DNA from: Neckera pumila
Lineage: Eukaryota; Streptophyta; Bryopsida; Hypnales; Neckeraceae
DNA: 64,000 nucleotides
Direction of reading: 5' to 3'
Assembly (NCBI GenBank): GCA_963969595.1
Contig: OZ018414.1
Coordinates: 15,235,660-15,299,659 of the forward strand
Shown: piece by piece, positions 10,886 through 23,405 of the stretch
How the letters are laid out: every line of letters starts with the position of its first letter
How positions within the stretch are numbered: the stretch's first letter is position 1
Program-made: the position numbers and the translations under genes
The notes under the pieces: model-generated
Databases searched by the model: none
Seen by the model: only the letters and a program-made list of their open reading frames with translations
Told to the model about the DNA's origin: nothing

Positions 10886-13800
10886 CTATGGACCTGATAC
10901 ATTCGGTGTCAAGGTCCTCTTGGTTAGCGTAGAATTCCCAAGCTTTACAGCCTCAGCTGCTTCACGTCTTGCTGAAGAACCTGCAGTTTCACGCCATTGC
11001 AAGGACTTCTTAACCCCATCTGCTTTGGTCACAGGATTGCCGCTTCTGATTTCAGCAGTCTTCGGACGATCGGTGGCAGGTCCACCATTGTAAGGAGACC
11101 TCCTAAGGTCGGTACTCCTCCCTCTAGGAGTAAGAGCTTTCTTCTCTTTTACCGGTGTTCTGTTCATTCCCGACTCTGCAACATTGAGAGTTTTCCTCGG
11201 AGAAGGTATCAAACTGGCTGGTACTGCTTTTCTTGGAGGTTCACTGCCATTGACCTTGGGACGAATGGCAGTCGAGGATGGAATTTTAGACACGGGTTTC
11301 CTGACGTTAGATTTTAAAGCATAGGCTGAGTCAACTGACTTGTATAAAGCACTACCTCTAATCTCGCTCCTGATTCTTGCCACTGGTGATCTTGAGCCTT
11401 CACGGTCTCCCACTACAGCGCTTCTCCTTGAAGTCGTGAGTTTCGGAGACTTCGGTCGAGTCGGTGGAATTTTCCTCACTTCAGCTTTCGGTGGCGCTGA
11501 TTCTTGGTAAAAACTCGGCAAAGGAGTAGCCTTGAAAGTCAGGGTCTTGCGTAAGAGCTTCATCCTGTTCTCTAACTCCTCTTGGCTCTTCGCTTGGTGC
11601 TGACTCTTTTCTTCTTCTTTGACTTTCATTTTCTCTTCCAGTTTTGAGTAGAACTCGCGTCGCTTTTCGGCTCGCTCGTCACTCTTGAAGCTAAACCCAG
11701 ATGGATTGTCGACCTTGATCCTGAGAGCGGCTATTTCCTCCTCCAGCTTTGCCTGTCTTTCTTTCTCTTCCTGGTCTTCCTTCGAGACCTCTGTAGGGGC
11801 GACTCTGATCCCTACCGAAACAATCTCCGTAGGGGCAGCTCTGATCCCTGCAGAAACAATCTCCGTAGGGGCAGCTCTGATCCCTGCAGAAACAGGCCGC
11901 GGGATCTTCATTACTGGCTGGGACTTCCTGACTATGGTACGAGGTTTCGGAGCATCTGGGTCCGTCGGACGTCCAATCATGGATGCTCTCCTCTCTGTTG
12001 CAAGCTGAAAAGGCTGTGGAACAGTCACCTTTGCCCGTGACCCTCTCACCGATGGTCGAGTGTGCGCAACACCTCCTTTAGACCGTGAGGTGCTATCTGA
12101 GCCCTCTCCCTCCTCACCTGTGTCGCGCTTGGCTCTGGAGGACCCATCTGATCTTGCAGCAGGAGCAGAAGAAGGTCTACCTGGTTTACCATGCGAGGAA
12201 ACAGCCTTCTTTTTCTCAGTAGCTGCTTTCTCGATTGCTGCTTTCTCAGGAGCTATCCCCTCGGCTAGCTTGCTTGATGAAGTATCTGCCTGGTCGACAA
12301 CGGGATATCTTGCGTGCTGCAACTCCTCGGAGTCGTCATGGTGTACTGCCAGCTCACCATTCACTGCACATACCGGTTGTTCATTCACATTTTCTTCCAT
12401 GAGTGCTCCATTCATATGAACCAGCACATCCTCCATCTTGTCACCTTCGAACTCCTCCTCCTCGGAAAGGCTTATAAGAGCTTGTAACTCATCCACTTTC
12501 GCAACTTGATCTATCTCTCGTTCTTCAGACTGAGTCTGTGTATGATCATCCTCGTGCTCCTGGCGATCCAACTCATGCACCTGGTGATTCATTTCATGAT
12601 CCTGCCCATCCATCTCATGTACCGGGTGATCCACCTCGGTCTTGTGCAACACCGTAAGTTGCTCCTCATGGATGTCTTCATCCTTGTCTGCATAAGGCAA
12701 ATACAGTCTGATAAGCATCTGAGCATGGACCCTCACATTGGACTAGATTCAGTTTTGCCAAGTCCTGTAAGGAATTGGAAGAGGATTGCAATGCACTTAG
12801 GCATGTATTTTGGAAACACAAACGATAAATATATGAATTTTCAAAGATTTAATCCTAGAATAGCATGCTTAGGTAGTGCACATCCTCATAGTCAGTATCC
12901 ACTTTCTAGGAAAGAAATCATAATCTGTAGGGGTCGCAATCACAATTGGGTGCACTCACCATAACCCTGTACATGAATCATTGCCCGGGTTTCCTTGTCC
13001 TCCTCGCCATCATCCACTATGTTCTCTTCTTCATTGTCCTCTTTATGTGACTCACCATAAGTTTCGTCATGATCGTCTTCATGGGCGTCGCCATTCTCCT
13101 GTGCATTACTATTCTCTTCTTCGTCATTGTCATCTTCGTACCTTTCCTCATGTTCATCCTCACTCTCCTCGTCATACTGTTCTTCAGGGAAAGCTAATTG
13201 CTCGCCTGTATCAGAATCTGCCATGCCATCAGTAACATGAGCAACAATGCGCACACTTGAGAGTGCATCAGCATCTTCCACCACAGGTTCCTCCATAGGA
13301 TTCTCCTCTTTATCTTCCTCTTCACCTTCCTCGTGTTCCTCTCCATTCTCCTCCTCTTCTGACTCCTCATGCTCTTCACCTGAACACAAATTTTGTTAAA
13401 ACTGCATGTGCAATGTGCACACTACACTCTTTTGTCTAGATTGCGAGTGTTCTAAAATAAGATGGGTGCCTTACCTGTCATTGAAGCACAGGTGTGAATA
13501 GTGCTGTCATAAAGCCATGCGATTCAAAATAGATGGATGCGAGATGATTGGTGCAATAAACAAATTGTTTGAACACAATGGCCCCACACTAAAAATAAAT
13601 TAGGAGTGTAATGATGCCATTCAGAATGAAGTATTCCTAAACTACATGGCCAGGAGGGTGGCAATCACCAAACTTCTAAAGTTCACAATAAAAACTTCAA
13701 AACAACATGACATGAAATCATCAATCCCTAGAACCCTAAACTCAACTCAAAAAGGATTTTTCAGAAATATACAACTAAGAAACTCTATGTACAATGACCA

Positions 13801-14035
13801 TACCTGACATTTCTTCATCCCCATCATCGTGAATCGCAACACGCAGGTGCGGTGCGGTCACGTTGTTATCAGTATGGTGATGATGTGCTGAATCATCATC
13901 TCCCTCGTTGTCAACAGCCACCCGAAGAAGTGGCATAGGAGAACCCTTCATATTTGCATCATGATTCAAGGAATCAAGATCCTTTGGGTCAGAGGTGGTC
14001 TCATTTTCAGTTTGAGGTTCCCCTGAATCACCCAT
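10886..14035 (-). CDS. WVD2/WDL-like protein with TPX2-type microtubule-binding domain
   Basis: Coding exons on the minus strand: 14035-13804, 13379-12960 and 12687-10886, giving 817 aa. Junctions are CAG|GTATGG to TTCAG|GT, and TATG|GTGAGT to TATGCAG|AC, and the phases agree. Residues about 549-632 carry the TPX2-type domain: FSFKSDERAEKRREF, then KLEEK, then LRKTLTFKATPLPSFY, followed by PPTRPKSPKL. This is the diagnostic block of the plant WAVE-DAMPENED2 family, which binds and bundles cortical microtubules. The first 300 residues are extremely acidic (Glu/Asp/His-rich, including HEMDGQDHE-type repeats). A 12-residue repeat SAGIRAAPTEIV occurs three times at about 484-517. The C-terminal third is basic and Ser/Pro/Arg-rich, as usual for microtubule binders. 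The ATG at 14035 was chosen because a strong acceptor (TTTCACAG) lies just upstream and the frame beyond it would be 5'UTR. Confidence 0.88.
11786..11893 (-). repeat. In-frame 36-bp tandem repeat (3 units) in the WVD2-like gene
   Basis: Three head-to-tail 36-bp units encode a 12-residue repeat ending in APTEI or APTEV. Two units are nearly identical and the third has drifted. Being a multiple of three it keeps the frame, and copy number could vary between alleles. Confidence 0.85.
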
Positions 14036-14074
14036 CTTTGAATCACTCTGCAAAAACGCCGTCCAGAAAATATC

Positions 14075-16595
14075 CTGTGAAATGAGACACATTTAAGATC
14101 AAGAACTTAGCCTACAATCAACTCTGGACCAACTTTTTCAGTTTATATTCTGCAAAGCGATAAGGTAGCAACCCCCAGAAGCAACCCTGACCGCTCTAAA
14201 TCCTGGATACAGGAGGATTATCCTAAAAATTCAACAGTATCCAGGATTCATGGTGAAACACCAAAAAAAAAAAATATTCATTAAATTCATCACTGCTTTT
14301 CAATTGAAACAAGGTCAGCAACCCCACATTGGATGGACTTTAAGGATAACTCTATGTACACGACCTAGATTGCAAAGCCTAGGGTCAGTTCTTAGTAACT
14401 CAATGGTCAGACTCTGGACAATTCATAAATGATTTAAGTAGTATCCAATACCTGCGTGGGAACCATCTTCAATTGCTAAAAAGACTATCAAATTAAGTAA
14501 TTCTGCTAATAGGATCTATGCTCGGTTGCATTTAAGGAGTTGTTACTATACGTAAGTTCATCTATATTACAAAGCTCACCACACATGGGTGTTGAATGAC
14601 TTACTTGGTCAGGTTCAGAATATGTCCCGTGAATCCCGGATTACCAGCTGTATTTCTGCACTTCGATAAGAAAACCATAAATAAGCATGAACTTTGCAAA
14701 AATAAAAGTTTCTGCCCTGTGTTGCTTTACAACTACCAGCTGCCAAGAATGACGACTGAACAACAGTGAACCACATCAAACAAGTCCCAATGCGAGTACA
14801 GTATGCAGCAGTATAATCTCCAATTCATCGCATTCGAACTCTGAAACTGTTCATCAAACTACAACATTAACTCTGAAAACACTCGACCCTCTTTAACGAC
14901 ACTCTGCAATTGCACATTCCCTGTATATCTTAGAATCTGTCATGTTGTGTAAACATCTGCTTGGACAACCTCCACATGTCAAGCCCATTTGTCCCTCAAG
15001 GCAGGGTTATTAGAGTAGACTTCTATGCACCCAAAAACAAAAACAAAATCAGAATTCTACATGGAAGTGCGTAATAGTTGCAAGAGGCAAACGGCAAAAC
15101 TTTGGGAGAGGTGAAAAGCGGAAGAGGCAAAGTTCAGGAAACCATTTTTAACATTGGACTTGAACTTTTTGGTTTCTTTTAGTTTGACAATAAGGCGGCA
15201 TAACACAACAAGGCAAAGCTGCTCCTCAAATGTAGTTCCTCATCATGAAACTCGACCCAGAAAAACTCCTGAATATTTTCTGATTCCAACACAGCATGGA
15301 AGTCCGCTCGTTAGAGAGGGTTGAGCGTATGTTCTAAGAAGCAGAGCAGAAATTTCAAGTGCCGTGCACTCCAAAGAACCGGAAAAAATGCAACTGAAGA
15401 ATAAAAAGTCGGGAAAAGATTAAAAAGCAGGAGGCCGTCGACTCTATACAAATGAACGAACTACGCTACTTGATTGCGCTCATGTAAGTCCTACGATCCC
15501 AAACAAGCATCGATTCTACAATTTACGATTGGTGTGAATCCCTGATATCCCTCTCAAACATCTTGCAGCTCTCCCATCTAAGCATCCGTTTCTTCTGAAG
15601 TTACTACTATTCTGACACATTCTTGCTCTAGCGGTGGGATTGGATTACAAAGATACACATACGGAACCAACAAATCGCACGCCGATTGCACAGAACAAGT
15701 AGCATTCATCTTTGAACAGAACACAAAATGGAAAATGGATCTTGAAAAAACGCAGCAAAATCAGAAAGATACCTTTGAAACCACACCCACAGATCTCTCT
15801 CCCCACACTACGAAACTCACACCACGAAAAGCGATTCCACCTCAACCAGCTCAAAACCTAACCGATCTCGCCACTTCCAAGCAGATCTCTCCACCTCAAA
15901 TTGCACATTCTCAACTCCTCTTTTCACTTTCGACGCGACCAGCCAGCTCCACAGCACCGACAATACCGCACTGCCCTAACGACGATCCCACCCACCAACC
16001 CCAACCTATTCCAACGACCCTCCTCTCCCACAGAACCCACAACAGAGCAGGAAATTTAACTGTCACCTACTTTTCAAAAAATCACTGCACCGCAAGCTCG
16101 TAATCTTTCAAACGGAGACGCGCATTGGCAGCTCCTCCATGGATTCCAACCAATGAGATCCGAGCGCATTACCTTCAGGAGCTATCACCATTCCCCAATG
16201 TCCAATGGATTCTTGACTCCACCGCTTGATCTCTGCACTTCCACCAACAAATCAGCAAAGCCGGATGATGGGTTCTCAAGGAAAAGCAAAAACAGCAAGG
16301 TACATTACTAGCTTCTGAAATTCTGCTCACTTACTCAGCTGCTGCTGCTGTTGCAAGCTCGCGAAAAGACGACGGACAGGATGAGGAATTTCGGCTGTTT
16401 TCTGAAAAACACGAAGACGATCTCACAGGAAAACTCGCGTGAGATGGGTGCCAGGAAAGAGACACGAACACAGCGCTCCCCCCGAAATGGATTCAATTGC
16501 CGCTGTTGGAGGCTTGGAGCTGCTGCCGAGCTTGACGTATGACCTAAGCCAGCGCATCGCACGGTCGTAGGTCGAGGATGGAAGACCGTGCGGAC
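14075..16595 (-). other. Probable 5'UTR exon and 5'UTR intron of the WVD2-like gene
   Basis: A canonical donor GTAAGT lies at 16334-16329 (minus) after an exon-like, GC-richer stretch (about 16595-16335). An acceptor TTTCACAG ends at 14075, leaving 38 nt of leader before the ATG at 14035. No coding sequence is recognised between. This leader-intron model is inferred from splice signals only. The 15.7-16.1 kb stretch is C-rich on the plus strand, but I see no gene in it. Confidence 0.5.
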
Positions 16596-16623
16596 GGTCC
16601 GATTTCATGTTTACCGATCCCTC

Positions 16624-16630
16624 TATATAT
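16624..16630 (-). promoter_or_regulatory. TATA box for the minus-strand WVD2-like gene
   Basis: TATATAG read on the minus strand, about 30 bp upstream of the start of the proposed 5'UTR exon. Its position fits a transcription start near 16595. Confidence 0.5.
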
Positions 16631-16726
16631 CTGGACCTCTCTTAGGCATCATCAGTGAGACACGCTAAAAGTGACGTAGCAATTCTCAGATAATGCGCAA
16701 CTGTAGCAGGTTGTGGATTTACGGAT

Positions 16727-16734
16727 TATATAAA
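16727..16734 (+). promoter_or_regulatory. Plus-strand TATA-like motif, divergent from the WVD2-like promoter
   Basis: TATATAAA followed by a CG-rich stretch and CTCGCACTC, a plausible start about 30 bp on. No coding sequence follows on the plus strand, so this would drive a non-coding divergent transcript, or it is chance. Confidence 0.3.
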
Positions 16735-16996
16735 GGGCACCCCGCTCCAGTGTGTCGGCCCTCGCACTCAGACCCTCCAATGCGTTCCAGGCCGGTGAAA
16801 GTAAAAAGAAAAGCCCACTATTTTGTGCTTGACTAATTTACCTTGTACACGTATCCTTGCTAATTTGGGGCCTCTGATTGCAAATATGAATTCAAAATTT
16901 TCAAAATTTATCATGCATGGAAAATTAGAAATGTCAGAGTTTTCTTGAGGGGTCAAGCAAGGGGTCAGCCTTCCAATTCAACCTCAATACCGGTAG

Positions 16997-17560
16997 TACT
17001 AATATGCCATATGCCGTTGCCACAATACAATAAAAGTAAAGTAAAAATTAATTTTTTAATTTTTTAATTCATAAAAAAAATGAATATCTTTTTTGTTGTG
17101 AGTTGGAACGTCGCAAAACAAAGTATGTGTACCCTTCCTCCCAAAGAGCTTCCTCATGGTGCCAAGAATGCGACTGAGGATTGCGCAATTCCAAAGATCT
17201 CACCGTAATAAACAAAACAAAATATGATATTCAAATCTAGTAAAAAATACAAGCTAAATAATTTAATGGATGGATGTAAAGTCATATACTAGTATGCCTT
17301 GTGCCATGGCCATGTCATAATAAAATAAAAGTAAAAGTAAATTTTCTAATTTTTAGATTCATAAAAAAACTTTGAAACTCAGTATCTTTTTTGTCCTGAG
17401 TTGAACACCATGAAACAAAGTCCAAGTACCCCTTCTTGCAAAGAGCTTTCGAATGGTATTGTAAACGTAATTAAGGGGTGTAAAGTCCAAAAGATCTCAC
17501 CATAATAAACAAAATACAACAAAACAAAACAAAACAAACAACCTCATTTAATGTATAGAT
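16997..17560. repeat. Tandem duplication, two units of about 290 bp
   Basis: The block around ACTAATATGCCATATGCC (16997), continuing through GAGTTGGAACGTCGC to GATCTCACCGTAATAAAC, is repeated from about 17289 with moderate divergence (ACTAGTATGCCTTGTGCC through GAGTTGAACACCATG to GATCTCACCATAATAAAC). There is no ORF. Confidence 0.7.
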
Positions 17561-17593
17561 AAGGCACTAAAACTTGGTCATATAGGCGGGTTA

Positions 17594-18045
17594 GAGCATC
17601 ACTACTAGGCCTAGTGGTTCAATGGAGTAATCAACCACCAATCAAGTTGAGATGGACAAGCCATGTTTTTAGGCCCAATTGCTTAATTACTTGCTTTGCA
17701 AAGTGGATGATCTTTATAGGTCATGCACTTTGGAAGGTGGATGGGCATGCTTTTAGGTCATGGTGGTAAGCTTCAAACATTGATGGAGTTAATAATAATA
17801 GATTGGAACATGGATGGCATGCATACCATTAATAAAAAAAAGAAATCATAAATGACATTGCCCAGCTTTACTATGCCTAATAAAGCCCTTTATAAAATGC
17901 ACAAAAAATTCTGTAAAGAAGAGCCTTTTAATTGTGCCATAGCACCAAAATTCCATGTTCAAAGCCTCTATTGGACTTGAAATGTCATCCTTTTGGAGTA
18001 TATGTGATGTTATGAGCCAAGTGTTGTGATCAGTTAATGATGCTC
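17594..18045. mobile_element. PIF/Harbinger-like non-autonomous element (452 bp)
   Basis: Terminal repeat GAGCATCACTA at the left, and TAATGATGCTC at the right, which is its inverse. A 3-bp direct repeat TTA flanks it (17591-17593 and 18046-18048). GAGCATC-type ends with TWA target duplications are typical of plant PIF/Harbinger MITEs. A similar-sized element with matching ends lies at 51665-52121. Confidence 0.7.
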
Positions 18046-18048
18046 TTA

Positions 18049-19374
18049 TCATCTAAAAGAGCCAGTATCTTTTGGGTGGATTATGAATTTTTTCAAGAGC
18101 TTAAAGTAAATTCTTTCATTCAAAGGGTCGGGGTAAACTCTTTCATTCAAACTTCTAAGTATACAAAATTGGATAACTTTGCAAAAAAGACAAAAAGAAT
18201 CTAGAATTATGTATAGAAGGGTGCAATGATTATTAAAGGAGAATTAAAATTGTTGATTAGCAAAATTTTCAAAGAGGCTTGTAAAAAAAGGGATGCAATT
18301 TTCTAGTTTAATTCTAGGGAACTAATATTAACATTGGACATAAAATTTTGGTTGCGTTAAGTTTGACAGCAAAACAAAGGTATTCCTTAAATGTAATTTT
18401 TTCTTACTCAAAAAAGTGACAACATCATTAAACCTCAGCAAAGGTGATTTTGTCTTTGGACACGTAGAACATTCTTTTCCAAATCTAATTTAAGATGGAA
18501 TTTTTGTTCTTACTATGGGAGAAACAAAAAACAAAAGAAATACATCCAAGTGAATTGAAAAAATATTTGTTATTTATTCCTTAGCAATGTGTCGAGTGGT
18601 CACTTAGTGATTCATGATTATTGTGCAAGAATTTGAACAACTCCATGTAAGGATGGAATGAGAAGGGAACTTGCAAAAATAAAGTATTAATTTCTAGATT
18701 ATTCTTTAGCCATAATTCATTTTGCCTAAAAAACTCAAAATCTACATTTCTGTCTTCCTACCAAGGGCTCTTAGACTTTAAAACTATGAGGATGTCCTCA
18801 ATGGTATTGAAAAAGATGACCCTTAATGGCATATTATTTTCCTTCCCAAGGTTGCCTTAAAGATGAGATACAGGGAGACTGCAATATTGACATGCAAATA
18901 GAAGATTGTCGATGTCAATAAGTTCTACAAGGAGGGAATCCTTGGCAAAATGCTATAGCTATAGGTACATAAATATGTAACCAATAATGTCAATTTTTTC
19001 AACACTAAATTCTTCAAGTTTGGATTCAAAATAAAATTTGAAATTTGAAAAGTGAAATAGCATTGGGGCATAGTAGTCCAAAAAGCAATAACAAAATACT
19101 TGCCTTGCTACTAGGCCTACATAGGTAGAGGCCAAAACTACTCTAATGTAGGAATTTTGAGCAGCTCACTACCAATGGAATTTTTATTTTTTTCTTCAAA
19201 ATTTTACACAATATAGGGATAAGATTTTCCTTAAGGCCTAACAATTTTCATAACTTTTGAATACATGGTTAAAAAGTTATTGTATACCAGTTTTTTTCCT
19301 TAGCCGAGCAGTTCAGGGAAATCAGAAAAAATAATTTTTTTCAGAACAAAAATTAGAAATTGGATTTCTAGTTT

Positions 19375-19444
<70 letters not shown>

Positions 19445-21589
19445 GAAAGCTTTGAATCATTCCATTTTTATCAATGAGATGAAAGTTATGAGGAATTTTA
19501 GTTTGTGGGCAACTATAGATTATCAACTCTAAAATAAAGTCATTTTGGAGTCATTTTGAAGTCATTTATGTAACTTAGTTTTCAATGTTTTTGGAAAATT
19601 AAATAAAACCATAGGATGTAGATTGTTTATTACAACATTTCAACCATTGGGATTGGTCATTTTTCAATTCCAGAACTAAATTCTTAACAATTTAGTATTT
19701 TGAATCATTCTCTACTTCTTTCTACTTACTACATAATTATTTTTTCCTATATGATGTACAATTCCAAATGATCTGAAAATTTTCAAGCATGTAGCCAACT
19801 TGCCTTGAAGATTGAATCCAAAGAAGTACCACCAACATGAACATTTTTTCTTACAAATGTGACCTTGTGAAGTGCAGTTGCCCTTTTATTTTGCAAGGCC
19901 AAAAATAGGATTTTTGTCAATTCAAACATTAATATCTTGCAATCCAAATGTTGGAAGTTTCCAAAAAAAAATCACATCTTTTAAAACCAATGTACTATTA
20001 GATCCTATAGTTACATGTGCCCCCAAATTTATTTTTCCTAAAATTTGGTACTTGTACTAGAAATGGTAGTTTGGGAGCATTTTTGGTGAAAACATAGTCA
20101 AAGAACTTTAGTAGTGAATTAAATTGTTTGACTTGATCTTCCTAAGATTTAGAGTGAAAGTCTCACCATGCTTAACATTATTAACCAAGAGTGGGGGGCC
20201 CCTTTTGCTTCCAAGAAGGTGGAAGCCCTTCAACACTGTAGAAGTCGACCAAGAAGGAGTAGATGGGTCCAGAAATGGCTAGGTTGATGAAAGTCACTCA
20301 AAAATAGGCAACCCAACTATGTACAACCAAATAATCTGCTTTACATTATAATTGAAGTCCCCTCCGAAGTATCTAGGGGGGAATTATACCTCCACCTGGG
20401 GGGAGGGAATCCACTGGACTAACAATGTTATGTGTGCAAGATCAATGTGACTAAACTTCAAGAACTAGATTAAACAAGTGTTTGCCTCTACGGTAGCCAT
20501 GATGGGCTTGTCATTAATTTTGCTTGGAAGACCTTCAATTGTGCCTTTTGTATAGTCAATGCGTTCAAGCTTTGCTTTACAATTATAGCACCATGAATTT
20601 CATTAGATAAATATTGTTGATTATTGATTTATTTGATTACAGTACAAAGTTTTGTGTTTCATTTGGTTCAATCTTCCTCTTTTTGTCACAAAATATATTA
20701 GAAAATTAATAGCTTCAAGAATGTATGAAGTCTTTGAAATTGAATGTTAATTTGAAATTGAAAAGTTGCAACTATTATTATGCAACTTCCAAAATTAGAT
20801 GAGCTCCCTATCAACTAAGAGAATGTAGACTTGTGGACTATTTATAGGTGGTTTTATATTCATCTACAAATGTATATCATGTCACTAGGATTACCATTTT
20901 AAACTTTCAAGCGTCAGTGAACTCTCCATCAACTTCCAACATCTTTCTCTCTTAATTTAGTGAATCTTTTAATTAATGTTCAGATTAATTAAAAAATTGA
21001 ATTTGTATAAGTGCAATTAGTCTAGAACTATAGGATTTACTTTGTTGATATTAATCACATTTCCTATAAGAGATAAAAGAAAATGAATCTTTGAATTAGG
21101 CCTCATCCTTAAGTGTCCTTGGTAGGAATAAAAGTGTAGATTTGGAGCTCTTAAGGCAAATAAATTATGGACTAGAAAGAATCTAGACATGAAATCAAAA
21201 TTTTATATTAGACCTTCTAGGGTTAAAAGATATCTTTGATATTTTAGATACCTTCATTTTGAAGTTGAGAACAAACATAACTAAAATCAACTTTTTTTAA
21301 AATGGGCATTAGATGGTTTGAGATTTCTATAAATACTAAATTAGGAAATTAAAGCTCTAACAATTCTCTATAATTTTGTCAAAACTTGAAGATTTTACCA
21401 CCACTAAAATGAAGAATCTAGGTTTTAAGTTGAAAACACTGGTATTCAAGCTAGTTTTGATGAAAAATGGGCCTTAAGAGTTTATGACTTCTAATGCTAA
21501 CAATTATCAATCTTACAAATTTTAATGGTCTACAAAATCTATATAGCCAATAGAAACTAGAAGCTATAATATGCCTTTCACATTTTTTA
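18049..21589. other. AT-rich intergenic stretch with a degenerate TTAA-family copy
   Basis: No gene is recognised. About 19130-20122 aligns, in inverted orientation, with the complete TTAA-family copies (shared interior phrases CAACCATTGGGATTGG and CTACTTCTTTCTACTT). It ends in a worn terminus TTTAGTAGTGA followed by TTAA at 20119-20122. A (TA)n microsatellite interrupts it. Confidence 0.5.
19376..19441. repeat. (TA)n microsatellite
   Basis: An uninterrupted run of about 33 TA dinucleotides. It lies inside the degenerate TTAA-family copy. Confidence 0.97.
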
Positions 21590-22330
21590 CCTATTCTACA
21601 ATTTGTATTTTATGTTTCTAGCTTTTATAATTTTCAACTTTTACATTTTCAACTTTTATATTTTTCACCTCTTACTATGAAGAATTGCTTTTTTCAAGAG
21701 GCCATGCCAAATGAGAATAAAAGTTTAGAGTTTGTGCAAACTTTATTTCTACAAATAGAAAATATAACATTATAAACATCATTCTTCAAGTACATTTTGC
21801 TTATACAATTTGTCATAGCTACTTTGACCTTGTCAATTGAATACACTCGAGACATGGCATTCAAATCCTATATGGATGTTCGATTTTCAATTCTTGCTTA
21901 TTTTTTTTTTTCCATTTTTCTTTTTCCTTTCTTGACCTTTTTGTATATTTAAAAACTTTTTTTGAAAGATGCAAATGAATGAAGAGAAAAAAATACCTCA
22001 CATGAAGAATCAAGACTAGTTGAAGAAAACAAATACAAGGACTCATACATTGACTTGTTTCATCACTTATAAAAGCCTCACCATTGGCTTGCAATTCAAC
22101 TCCTTTGAAATCCACCATGGCATAAGAAGAGTCAGAAGACTAGTTTGAAGCGTTCACTTTATTAGCACCAATGAGCCTCAAGTTCATTACTATTGAGTAG
22201 AAGTTTAAGTTTTTCTATTGCTTTGAATTATCATGTTGCACTACAAATGTCTTGGTAGCACTTACAATGTAGGATTTATAAAGGAATGAAATTAAACATC
22301 GTGTAAGTTTTGAAGAATTATATGCCAAGA
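21590..22330 (+). repeat. Small-ORF repeat family, copy A (ORF dead)
   Basis: Homologous to 38300-39010 (opposite strand) and 42240-42520. The shared leader contains CTATGAAGAATTGCTTTTTTC and the start region CAATTTGTCATAGCTACTTTGACC. Here the ATG of the other copies is ATA, so the ORF has lost its start, and an AT-rich insertion splits the coding part near 21900. The matching 3' part (GCCTCACCATTGGCTTGCA) runs to about 22110. Confidence 0.65.
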
Positions 22331-22774
22331 CTTTCCAAGTTTAACTTATAAAGAAAGTTTTGATTTTCTTTTTCACTTTATATGAAGCAAAGACAAAGAG
22401 GTTACCTTGTTTTCTTGACATCATGAAATGTCACAAATATGGACAAAGAAATTTATTGGAATCACCAAAAAGTTAATGCATTTAGGAATGTGTGAAAAAA
22501 CAAACATGCAATGCAATGTGGAATAAACCATAATCCCTAGAGGTCCTCAAATTTGTATGCACCGGCTTGATCAAACTTGGTTGTAACTTTAGAAAGTTAT
22601 ATTTCAAGTCCAAAAATTTGACCATTAAGGTATGGGATATTTCACTTCTACTTTAAAAACTAAAACTACCCTCCACACCTGATGCGATTGCCAAATCCAT
22701 ATACAAAACACACCAAACCAACACACACCGTCCAACTAATGCCACCCTTGCAAAAAAGCCCTGCATCAGATTAA

Positions 22775-23014
22775 CCCTTGAGCGCCCCAACGACGGGATC
22801 CCGTCTTTCAAGATATAAAGATTTCCTTGTTTGACTACTATAATCTTTTCAACGGTATGGTCAAAGGACGTGTCCCTTTCCCATGAGCTCCGGGCTTGTC
22901 TCCACTACCAATCAGTACGGTTAGCTTATGTGGATTTCTTATTAGATGATAGTTTGTTTAGAATGACTTCACAAGGGTCTAGATTTTAGTCAACACGCAC
23001 TGGGCGCTCAGGGG
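22775..23014. mobile_element. Short TTAA-flanked TIR element (240 bp)
   Basis: TTAA (22771-22774) then CCCTTGAGCGCCCC. At the right, TGGGCGCTCAGGGG then TTAA (23015-23018). The terminal repeats are inverted and the flanks are identical 4-bp TTAA. The interior differs from the 920-bp copies, so this is a distinct subfamily with the same end structure. Confidence 0.7.
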
Positions 23015-23405
23015 TTAAGTGCAAAGGATGCAATTGCACAACTCAGGATTGGGAGAGCTCAGGCAACCCGAGATCAACCAGTGCAGGATTATCAAATACA
23101 AGCTCGGAGGAGACAGCCATTCACGCCAATCTGCGCTGAGGAGCTCGTAACAGACACTCTGAATGAAAAAAGGCTCATATACACATCCTGTTTGAAATGG
23201 GAAACTGCTCGACTTTCGTCAGACTGAAGCGGTTGGTTTTATGTTGGATTGACTAGCATTGATTTCTAATCTCTCAGTTCGGTATTTTCCACTCCAAGCT
23301 AGATTGCTAATCATTTAGGTCCGACTCGAAAGGAAAGTGCCACACGCTTTGGGTCAGCTGCCACTGGATTTTGCACTTACTTGTGACGATCGTCGTCGTT
23401 TTAAG

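Noticed and set aside
10997..12964. Plus-strand open frames opposite the WVD2-like gene (up to 152 codons)
   Set aside because: They are antisense shadows of a long coding exon; the minus-strand frame has the conserved domain and spliced neighbours.
15735..16103. 122-codon plus-strand frame rich in Pro and Thr
   Set aside because: C-rich composition of a leader-intron region keeps the frame open. There is no motif, promoter or splice support.
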